Below, piece after piece: positions 45,601-57,600 of a stretch of 57,861 nt of DNA. The notes beneath the pieces were generated by a model. The model saw nothing but the letters and a program-made list of their open reading frames with translations. It was not told the DNA's origin and searched no databases. Source of the DNA: JBAZKK01 sp041650795 (GTDB lineage: Bacteria > Omnitrophota > Gorgyraeia > Gygaellales > Profunditerraquicolaceae); contig JBAZKK010000005.1 of assembly GCA_041650795.1 (NCBI GenBank), forward strand, positions 1-57,861. The letters run 5' to 3'. The position numbers and the translations under genes are program-made. How positions within the stretch are numbered: the stretch's first letter is position 1; the number at the start of each line of letters is the position of its first letter.

Positions 45601-48600
45601 CAACATTGATCTTTTCCCAATCCTTAAGCAGGCCGTGCCGCAGCTGAGCCAGGTTTACCGCTCTGTTTACCGCTTGCTTAGGCGATCTGTTGGCTTCGAC
45701 AAAATGATGCAGCGATAACCCGCGCACAAGCGAGGTCAACTCTTTATCCTGATTTTCAAATAGCTCCTCCTGCAATACCCTTAACAGATAATGCGGGCTG
45801 CTCTGCCAACCCGGTTTCCAATTCTCTGCGCGGATAAATCTGATGGTACGGCTGCTTAAATTAATACGGGCTTCTTCTCTTTGGATGCCCACTTTAAGAA
45901 CCCTGTTTTTCAGCTCCATTCTCAATGCGCCTGTCTGCGCCAGATGCTCGCCTATTTCATGGAAGATGGCAAGGGGGTTATTTAGGACGGCTTGTTGTAC
46001 CGCAATGAGTTGCGGCTCAGCCATGCTAAAACCGAAAAGGTCTCCTAAAATACCGGAGAAGGTGTAGAACCTAGGGGGGGATTTCTCTAAATTCTCCAGA
46101 AAAGCCTCAAGTATATAATTCCCCTCATTGTTTTCATCGTTGAACAAACCTTCCAATGACCACCGGAAGGCCTTATTGCTGCTTCTGACAAGTTTTAATT
46201 CTCCCAACTCGTTGCCGCTCTTTACGCTTATTACCTTCGCAATCCTCCTGCCTTCTTCCTCTTCGCTTACCGTATTTACCGCAGCTAACTTGCCTATCTG
46301 GCCAGTTGTCTTTTGCTTGTCAACAAAAAGCACCATGGCCTTGCCCCTTTTTACATTTAACCCCGCCTCCTCTAAGGCTGCCGGGGCTTTTACCCAAGAC
46401 ATTGAAACTGCCGGAAGAGATAACTCTTCGGTCAATAAGTCTTTTACTAAATCATACCCCACAGAAAACATCATTATGGTGTTTTCATCTGTCGCCACAG
46501 AGTAAAATTCTTCCCCGACATCAATAAGGTCTAATCCTGAAATAACCGAACCGTCGGAAATAACCTCTACCTTGTTTTCATCCAGGAATTTTCCTAAGAA
46601 TGACGGCTGCCTTACTTCGTATCTATCAAGTAATTTCTTTAAGTCCTCTAAATCATAGTTATCATCGATGGGCTTGGCATTTGCGGCAATCACCACTTTA
46701 TAGCCGAGCTTCAGAACCTCCCGTATTAAGACTAAACAATACAGCACCTCTCCGGAGTTATCAACGTTAAAGAGCACGGTTTTATTGATTCTTTCCTTTT
46801 TGGGCACTTTCAGGAGGCGTTCGGCAACTTCCTGGGCCTGGTCAAGCGCAAAGTATCCTTTATCATCGATCATATTCAAAACCCCGTTGACAGTCTCACC
46901 ATAATGAATATTCTGTAAAACAGTATTGAACTTCCTTGGCGCAAGGCTAAGTTCATCGTGAAATGATTCCGGACGCCGGCGGTCAAAGAAGTTGAGGTTG
47001 GCTAAAGCTACTGTTTTCATCGCCAGGCTTAGGCGCTGATAGGCGTTTGGCGAAGAATCCAAAAGCCTGATTAAGTCCAGGCTTAGGGGAAGGGCATCCT
47101 CATCTGATTCTCTCTTAACCAGCTCAAAAGGCGACTCGGCATAAACCCAAACAATCTGCCAGAGTAACGCCTGAACTTCATAAAAGGTGAGCCCGTCTAC
47201 CCAATGGCTTTCCATAAGGGTCTCCACGGCAGCCCAAACCTTAAACATAAATTCAGCGGTAAACCGCCTGTCATCGTGCAGTTCAATAAATAAATCCCTT
47301 GCCGCAGAAATACTCTCCATAATATGGTTACCCAAGACAGTTACCGCGTCCTCGTGCCTGGATTTGATCTCGCCGAACGTCAAGGGGAGCTGCTTTCTTT
47401 TTCCTCCGGCAATAAGGCTATAGCGGTTTATTGCCCTAAGTGGCTTAAATCTTAAAGCCAATATGCCGTTTGCACCTTTTTTCAATTCATGGTCGCTAAT
47501 AACGCCCGTTAATTTTATCTTCTGGTCTGAAGTAACTATGTTAGAATAAGGCCGGATTATCTCATCTTCTAAAAGCCCGGCGTCATCGATTTCGCTCCCC
47601 TCATAAAACAGGCAGTTTATGGCTCTAAGCCTGGAGAGCTTGGCATTAGTCCCTACATAGGTATTACGCAAGGAAACTACGGGGCCCAGCACCGCTTCTT
47701 TCCTGACCCTGCTCTTGCCTAATATATTCACATAGGAGTGCACCACCGCGCCCGGCTCTACCTTGGCCTCCTCAGAGACATAAATTGTTGACGGCTCGCC
47801 CCTGATTACAACCCCGCTTTTGATAAGCCTGGCGTATAGGGGTTTGTTTACCGATAATGACGAAACCCCGTCCTTGTTTAGTTCATTGGATGGTTCAATG
47901 CCTATCTCGCGGAGGCCAAAACGCATTTCTTCTCTCCCCATAGCAACGCTCTTCCTGCCCACTACCAACTGCCCGTCTTCTATTGCTGAACCGATAATGA
48001 TTGAATCGGCAATATAACAATCCTTACCGATTGCCGCTCCTCTTCTTATAATAGTTTGATCTTCTGCGCTAATCCTGGCGTTATCCCCTATTTTAACCTT
48101 GCCCAAATAAATCAACCCCTCTGAAGCATCCAGGATTACGTTTTTGCCGAAACACCGCGGGAATTCTTCGGTCAAATGCTTAAATTCTTCAGCATAAATA
48201 TAGATATTAGCCGCGTCGTTAATAATTATGTTTTTGCCGCTGGCGTATAAGCCGGACAAAAGAACCGCATGGTCCTTAAGACAGACTATTTCCCCTGACA
48301 TATCAACTTCTTTAGCCAGAATATTATCAATATCAAGCGGCGCGTTTACCAATAGCATCGCCGAATGCTTGGGTATCCCTTTAAATTCTTCAATCTTCTC
48401 CGGGTTTTTGGCCATTAAAATATGAATAAAAGGCTTGCGGCTCTGCATCTGCCATAGGCTTTCAGCATTGCCTTGGCCCATAGCAACAACGCAAAAAGTA
48501 CTCTTATCCTTAAATTCCCTAAGGAAGCTGCCGCTTAATTTGGCAGCCGGAGTTGCGAACATCCTTGAACCGGAAGAAATCACCTTGAGGCGCACCTCTG

Positions 48601-51600
48601 AATAATTCTTAAAATAACCCAGCCGTCTTAGCTCACCAAGTAGTGCAACGGCGTCCTGAGATGTTATATCATTGATTACGGGGACATCACGGCTGGCGAT
48701 AACTACGTTAAAACCGGATTCCAAAAGGAAACTCGCCAACAACATCACCAACACTGTCTCTCCGGCGTTATCGGTCAATATAATCACCTTGGGCCTGGCT
48801 TCATCAAATATAAACCTAAAAGCGCCCAAAGAAACCATGGCCTTCAGCTTAACCGAGGCAAGTATCTCAAAAAATTCATCAAGCTGCTTTTTATACAGCC
48901 CCCGGCTGGCAACTTCTTCTATTTTCTGGATAAGCCAGGATTCTTCGTTAAATCCTGCCTCGGAAGCCTCTTTCTGGAAACGGGGATCCCCGAAATCCAT
49001 GGCATTGGCTGCGGCGCAGATTACGCAAATCCTCTCCAGCGCCCTGTAAAAAGTGGTCAGTTCGAATAGATAATCCGGCGACACCCCATCCCCCATCTCT
49101 TGCTTATATTCACTCCAAGCCTTCTGCACTGCCAAAGGAACCTGCCTTAACCCCGGGTATTCTATCTTTAATACATCAGTGTAGGCTCTTGCCATCTTGA
49201 TAAACTTACCTATACGGCCGGAAAGCGTAGCCTTCATCTTATCCTCTTCGGGTATGGGCCAATCTAAAACTCCGGCAAAGGTATTATAAATACGGGGGAA
49301 TATCTTAAGCGCGGCGGAGTTAGCGCGCTCCTTCTCCTCGCGATAGAAATCTCCAACTCCAAAGATATCCTGCCTTTTTAATTCGGCATCATAATACAAA
49401 ACAAAGGTGGGCTTTGCCGCGTAAAGCGGCTCGTAAATCTTGGCAAAGATGTCGGCGTAAAAACTGACTAAACGCCTGTAGAAAACAACTTGCCTATCCG
49501 TCCAATGCGTATCCTTAAAGTCCTCATATTGAATCAATAAAAGCGCCCGCAGGGCTCTATGCATATCCCGTTCAAGATCCCTGACCAGATTATCGCGCTG
49601 CTGATAGGTTTTAATCCTAGGCATCTTTTGTCGTAAGGACTCAAACCCGGCATTCAGTCCATTAAGCACCGACTTAACAACATCCTTTTGGGCCGCCAGC
49701 TGCGCAAAACTATCCTTAAATTCCTTATCCATCTGGCGGTCATTGCTTAACCCCAGAAGATTAGCGCGCACCTTCCGTAATTCCTCCAGCCCCCCCTCGG
49801 AAAAGGCGCTATCAACAAAGGCATCTTTATACTCTATCCTTAGCTCTTCCGGCAATTGTTCCCTGAATTCCTCAGGGGCAGTCCGCGCCATCTCAATATA
49901 GGCCTCAATAAACAAATCAACCACTGCCTGTTCCTTTGGCTCGAAGGACAGGTATATTTCCTTAAGAAAATATTTACGCACATTGCGCGGCAGAAACGTC
50001 AGGTGGCCGCTTGTTAAAATGTCCGCAAACCCCTTTACGCCTCCTGTGATCAAAGGCGTCCCCCAGAGACCCTTGCCTACATAGTTCTCTTTGGGGAAAA
50101 TATTTAAATCCAGCAGGAGATATTTCCCTGCCTCTTCGTACTCTATGATATTCCCGCTGAGGCAGAGCTCTTTTAAAGCTCTTTGCAGCCCGGATTGGGA
50201 TACTCTCCTTTTAAGATTCCACGGCATCTGGGCCGCTATTTCTTCAAGCGTTACTGCAACATTTTCCTGAAAGGTCTGGGCTAAAAATTCCAAAACCCTT
50301 TTCTTTAATTCTGCGCCTGGCACATCCGACCTGAAATATGGCGCCTCGCTTGATAAAGCCCCCGCCTCATCTTCACCTTCACGATGGGCCTGCTCATGCA
50401 AATCTAAAGCCCCGCGCGTAAACAATGATAGTTTGGATGGCGGGATAAAATATTTTGTATCTTGCCCGGAGGTAGTAGCTGTGGGAAGGAATAAGCTTAC
50501 AATCAAAGTAACAGTGAGTATCAACGGCGATAAAGGCAGGCCTAAAATATACCCGATATAATACGGAGGGGCACGGATGGAGCGGGAAGTCAGATACAGC
50601 GCTCTTTTGAACCAGGTTTCAGCGCCTACGCGCAAAAATCCAAAAGCCACCTTTGGTTGCGAGCAATGCCGCCGCGCCTCCCAAAGTTGCCTGACAGGAC
50701 GCGAGTGGTTAATGGCTTCGCTGCGCGGCAAAAGCCCCTTGGCGTCAAAAATATCTTCCAAGACATTAATAAGATTATCCGTGGCTCGTGGTAGAGTTGG
50801 ATCATAGAATACCACCAAATGTTTTTTTACAAGCCGCGCCGAAGTACCGCGGTTGCAGCGGATAACGACATTAATTTTTTCTATTCCTTTGTTATCGAGG
50901 TGCCCTTTGGCAGCCAAGGTTTCTATACAAGCGGCGGCTTTAGCCCACTCGCTGCTCAATGTCTTCCCGTCGGTGATTCCCTTGACGCTATAGAGGAACT
51001 GCTTGGGGGGACGGTTAAACTCAAGTATAAAAGCATTAATCATACCGGCCCCCTTAAGATTGTTTGCCAAAACGCGGTAGTTACCGTCAAGGACATAGTA
51101 AATATTCTTTATAGAAGGGTGCTTCAAAAGAACTATCGGGGCTTCCTGGATTTCCGCATCATTATTAACTATCCTGACTTTATTAAATTCGAATGAATTC
51201 CTTGTAGGCACAACACGGCTAACCGGTATTACGGTCTCTGTGATTTCTAACGACGCGCCAAACTTTTTCTCAAGCCTTGCTTTTTCAGCAGAAGCCCGCT
51301 GAAGGGAAAAATTCCTCATCAGCCATCTCTTTATATTCCTGGATAGCTTGCCAGGATAAAGGCTATCTACCTCATGCACAAAAATCTGGATATTGTCTAT
51401 CATAGCCGTTCCTAAGAAGCTGCTAAGCAGGTTGCGCACGGAAGGAAAATAGGGCGTGGTAATTACCATGGTCTTCCTTTCTCCTTCCGCATCTTTCTCC
51501 GCTAAAAATTTAATGCCTGCTGTTGATTTCCCCGCAACAAAGTTAATCTTTACGCTACCGATATTTTGATAGTCAGCATATAAAAAGAATAAACCCAGAG

Positions 51601-54600
51601 TTTCCGCTAGCTCCGGAGATTTAAGCGATAGCTGTTTCCTAATCGAAGCTGCGTCAACAGCGGCAATATGTTCAAGATTAATCCTAATCTCCTGATTTCT
51701 TATCCCTAGCATTCTCAAAATAGAATCGGCATTCTCCAGTCCGTTTACCAAATAGTGCACTTCGGACTCTAATGTGGCATCAAGATTATCCATAGCCCCC
51801 AAGCTTACCGCCACCACGCAAATTCCGGCTATGCGCCCTGCTGTTTCAGCCGAATCTTCAAAATGGATTAGCTGTTCCGGTCTGGTATTTAATTCGCGCA
51901 TAATCTTGCGCATTGCCCCGGCCTTGCTTAAATACTCCTCCGGCACGCCGCTTCTTATTGCAAGGGACATTATCTCTTCTGGATAAATAGCGTAAATATG
52001 CCTCTCTCCTATAAACTCTAACAGTCCTCTTCTGCGCAATTCATCAATTAATAAATCCTTCTCGCCATCGCTTACCACAAAAATCTCCACTCCTGCGCTT
52101 CTTAATGACGAAAGGATAGCCTTAGTTTGCAACAGGTAGCTATCATTTAATATTATGCTCCCGTCAAAAGACGCTGCCTTTAAATCTCTCAACTGGGGAT
52201 TTAAGGATACTGCCCCTCTTAAACTCAATTCTCTTTTGACCCTAGAGGTCTCCGGTTTTATATCCGGCTCGCGCCCTATGATTTTCCTTACGGCGTAATT
52301 AACCAAAGGCCCCACGGATACCTGCTGCTGGGCAGGGAAACCGTCTGGCAACTCTACGGATTTTGTGGAAAGGAGGAGCCGGGGAGGCATCAGCTCGCGC
52401 TCCTTATCTATGTATTTCAGCGTTGGCTCTATCCTCTTCCTTTTTTCTATAGCCGCCAGTATTTCCTTTTCGCTGCGGCCGGTATTGAATACTTTTAGGC
52501 CGTGGGAGAACTTCCCGTGCACTACCCCGGTCAGGATCCTATGCCAGAAAACCCCTACTTTTCTTACCAAGGCATAGGTTGCAGCCATTATTGTCCCGCC
52601 GGAGGAGGTTTCATCGTCAATCACAAAAACCCAACAGTCTCTCACGGGCCTTCCTGCGACCAGTTTGATTTTACGGCCGTCTTTATCTAAGATAAAACCT
52701 GGTATCACGACAGTGGTAGAAGTGGTCCTTACCTTATCCATATAACCGCAATAAACCCTTAAACTGACGCCGTAATTATATTCTACGTACCCCTCCAGCA
52801 CAGCGGCTGCCTCGCATATATACTTGTAGGCCCCGTCATCGGGGGCAACCAATAACAGAGGGTGCTTCTTGAACTCTTCCTCCAGGCGCTCCGGCCTTAC
52901 CCATCTTATTAACTTCTCGAAAAGGCTTTCGGCAATCTGCACGAACGCATTGAGGTTATATATCTTATAAGGATATCCGTCTAGGCCGGTATAACCGCTT
53001 TCTTTCCCATAATGGATGTTTAAAACAAAATAATTATCCACCAGGTTGTCTATGCTTTTTAACATCACAGCAGCGCTTACGCCCTGCCCCGGCCGGAATA
53101 TTTTGTCCTGCCTGGAATAAGCCGCGTAGAGATTGATGAGCGATATGCTGCCCACCCCTGCCCGGCGAAGAGCAGAAAGCATGAGCCACAATTCCGCAAT
53201 ATCAACGCTATTTTCAGTGCTATGCAATAGAACTACATTCTTACCCTTTATGCCATCTGGCAAAGATATCTCCCAGTCCAAAGGGTTTGTTTTATTCTTT
53301 ATAATATTGGCCCTTTCAGCGCTTATATTGATTTCTCCTGCCGCTTCTTTAGCATCATCCTCTAGCCGTTCATGTTGATAAAGAACCTTATCTATCCATA
53401 TCGGGAACTCCTTCTTATCTAAAAGCGGCTGGGGACTGGCATCCCAATCTTTGAGTACGCCGTTTTTCTCGTAACCCACGCTATCGCTAAAACTACGCAA
53501 GAAATCCCCCAGGCCATTGCTAAAGGAACTGCCCGGCCTGTTCGTTATCAACCGGATAGTCTTGGCCTTGTAACTCCGCAAGAGCTCCAAAGTCAATATC
53601 ACCCTCACTAAATCATCCGGTGACCCGATATTATGCCTTAGGTTCACATTTGCCCGTTTTACAGTATAAGGATTTAAAATTACAGGGCCCCATTCTCCAT
53701 CCGGGAAACGAGTAAATTCTATGCCTATGGACGAACCCTCATCAGTTTGTGCTATGATTACCTCTGTCCCTATTGTTCTTTCTGAAGCCAGATAACCGAT
53801 AAATTCCTCCTCTACTTTAAGGTTCTCTTTATGGTTTAATCCCTGAACCGCTCCCAATTCATGCAATACGGTTAAACTTAACTGGGTAGGGTCTGTCAGG
53901 ATAGTGTTGTCAAGATATAAGGCGCCTTTATAAAAAGCCCCGTAAATTAACTTAAAGGGAGCGAAATGTATTTTATTGCGTTCTGACAAAATCCTGTCTA
54001 AATCCCTTACCCAGTCCTGGCGGCCGCTATCATTTAAGAAGTCGCGAGCCGGCTTGCAAAAATCCCTCAGTTTAAGATGCTGGGAATCGCTGCATACGCT
54101 GGAGTTGTCCTGGTTTTTCCTTAGCTCCTCTTCAATCTGTTCTTCGCTTAAAGATGCGCCGGATTTGGACCGCGCGAAATCATGCTTACCCAATGTTGCG
54201 ACTACCCATCCGACGCTCGCCCCCCAGGGGGATTGGAAAAATGTATCGCGAGGCAAGCCAAAGGGGTCAATTTTATTTTCCCAAGAGGTAAACAATTCCA
54301 CGTTCGCTTTCGGCAATGAATGCTTTAGGGCCTCCTTCATTACTACCAGGCGCGTGATAGCTTCATAGTCATCACCGTTATATATGGACGGCGCGAAATA
54401 AATCCTCCCATTGGGTTTTACCTGCTTCGCCAAAGAGGCAGCGTGGCTCCTCATTTCATTAGGATAGATTAAAAGATTCATTGAAATAACAACATCGGCA
54501 GGCCCTAATTCCTCTTTATTGGCGTCCGCAAATACAAAAACAAGATTGGAGAGCTTCCTTTTCCTCTCTGCCTCTATTATCGCGGCAACATCATAATCTA

Positions 54601-57600
54601 CACCGACCACAACTGCCGAGCTATCCTGCTTTTGATAGTATTTTGCCATATTGCCGGCAGCCTCTGCGAATTGGCAACCGACATCTAAAACGCGCAAACC
54701 TTTTCCTTTGGGCCAGGGGTTAAGCCTGGCTCTTTTGACTGCTATTTCAATCTCGCTCCTTGTTTCAGGATGCTGCTTGGCAATCTCAGCAAATACCATC
54801 CTTACAATAATGCTGCGCACTAATATTGAACTATCTCCTGAAAGAGACTTAATCAACGCCTGACGTATCTCTTGCTGCTTCAACTTGTAAACTTCCCCTA
54901 AAAGCAATGCTGCCTTGGCGCGCATCCAGGGCCTGTTATCTTTTTGCAATATCCTTATTAAAAACTGGATTCCTTCTATGCCGGCATCGCGGATCTCCTG
55001 GACTATCGCTTCATCTCTGGCATGATTAACAGTCCGGCTCGTACCTTCCCCTTCTATCTTAAGGTATTCTTCAACTGGAAAATCCCGGCGGTCAAGTCCG
55101 GACATTACAAATAGAGCGGCCCCGGCCACCCCTAACATTTGTTTCCCCACCAGCCACGGAGAGGTCAAAGCAAAGAGGGCGAGACCGAGGCCAAATCCAA
55201 TCATCACGGCGGTTTTAATCTCAGGGATACGAGGGGTCCTAGTGAGGTCTCCCGGGGAAGTCGTCCGGGCACCAGGACCCACATCGCATCCTGAGTTCGG
55301 TACTAAAGCGGCCTCGGCTAATCCTGTTTTTGCTTGACCCTCACCAGCCACGGAGAGTTGGGTAAGCCAGGTTAAACCGAGGCCAATTAAAGAAACCGCT
55401 TTCTCTTTGGCAAAATAAAAAATAGCTTTGATTTTGCAGTAACCTAAACCATTTAAATATTCCTCTTCTAATTTAATCTTAGAAAAAACAACTGCTTTTA
55501 ATAATTGACTCAACTCTTCCGGATGGTTCTTAAAATACTCATAGCTTTCCTGGCAGGCGAGTTGGTGGGAGTTGGTTTCTAATTCTTCGGTTTCGTGGCG
55601 GATGATGTCATTAATTAATGCCTGGAAGTCTTGGGAAAACGGCTCATTCAGGTTAAACGGCGGGGCGCGGGAAGCCAGTCCGCTTAGCACCGCTACCTTA
55701 CCAGAGATGGTCTTGACATCGGCGATCTTGCCGGTTAGGGTCTCATCTACGAATACTACTTCGTTGTTTCCAAAATACCGCTTGAGGTTCTCCAGTTGCT
55801 CTATGGTAGGTTTAATTAACTCCCCTGCGAGGCGAGCGGGGTAGGTTTGCCTTTCTAAATCCGAAGGTAAAATAGAGAAATCGGGACTAACTGACTCATC
55901 GACCTGGGCCATACTTTTCTCTGGTAATTGCGTTGCGGCTTTCTCCATTTTCTCATGGAGAACAGCAAGGCTGTGACTAGCTTTTTTATCGTTTGGCTTC
56001 ACTTCAAGCGCTTGTTGATAATAGGATTCTGCCTTACCATATTCACCTAATACCTCGCAGAGGAAACCAAGATTATAATATGCCCTCATATCTTTGGGAT
56101 CAGAGGCTAAGGCCTCCTCATATAGGGCTCTTGCTTCTTCGTATCTTTCTAATTTATAGCAAAGGACGCCGAGGTTATTAAGCGTCCTGGTATTTTTAGG
56201 CCCGGACTCAAGTGCCTTCCGATAATAATCCTCTGCCTCTGAGTATTTATCTGACTTCTCCCTGAAAACTCCTAAATTATTAAGTGTCACTGTGTCATCG
56301 GAGTTAACTTGCAGCGCTTTTAGGTAATAAGCTTCTGCCTCCTGGCAATTACCTAATTTTTCAGAAATGATACCGAGGTTATTCAGAGTTACAACATCAT
56401 CAGGAGCAAGCTCAAGGGCTTTTAGATATTGCTCTTTTGCCTGTGGGTAGTTGTGAATTTTTTCGTAAAGGCGGCCGAGATTATCGTAGACTTTAGGATC
56501 TCTGGAATTAGTCTCAACTGACTTTTTGTAACAATCTTCTGCTTCGTCATATTTGCCCAATTTCTCAGAGACAAAAGCGAGATTTCCGAAGATAATCGGG
56601 GTTAAGCCATAATCGCTAGTTATCTGTAACCGCTCATAAAGAAGCGCAAGGCATTCATCAGGTGCCACGGGATTCCCTTTATAAAGATTTTCTCTTGCCT
56701 TAGCTAATTTTTCGTCTGGGACCTGATGCAGCAGGCTTAAAACAAGATAAGCTCCCCGGCGCTGGTAACACTCTCTGACTCTTATTTTTTCAATTCTCCG
56801 TAAAGCGAAATCAATAAATATGGCCTCATCGTTGGAAATCCAAAGCTCTATAAGGGCGCGCCCGGATGCCGAAACGCCGTAAACACCGTAACCTAACAGG
56901 CTAAATAGGATATAAGTAAGCTGTGGGAGGGCGGCGTATGAAAAAATTCTTTTTTCAAATGACCTTCTTCTCCCAAAGCTGATTCTTGAATCTTCCAAAG
57001 CTGTAATTACATCCGCTGCGCTATCTCCAAGGCCGCTAACCAAAATTCTAAGAAGTGGATGGACGCGGGAATTGCTGTTTATCCCCTGCATTTCAAGGAA
57101 ATTCCTCATTTTTCTTATGAAGCTCATTAAACTATCGGCATCTTTCCTGGAAGGCGCCTCTTTCCGGAATTCATCGAAACTCCCGCTTTTGAATATACTC
57201 CAGAATTCCGCTGAAATCATTTCAATATTATTCAAAGGATAACCTAATTGCTCAAGTATCTCCTTTAGCCTATCATTAAGTTCAGGTGCTACAGGGACAC
57301 CGGTAGTCTGTCCGTAAGCAGAGGGTTGAATACTTATCCCTGCTTGAAACGCAAAGATCTCCCCTTCAGATAACTCAGGATTATCTTTATGGAAATTCTC
57401 GTGTCTGTAGATAAAATCTATGAAGCCCGATATTTCATTATTGCTAAAGCCGCGGCCTTTTAGCAATTTTCCTGTTTTACTCTCATTTAATCCACCGAAT
57501 ATATTACTTAAGGCAGACGCAAATTCTATCTTTTCTGTTGAAGGGTTGTAGTGGGCGACTTCAACAGGAGGACCTTTAATCTTCCCTGAAACACTAAGCC

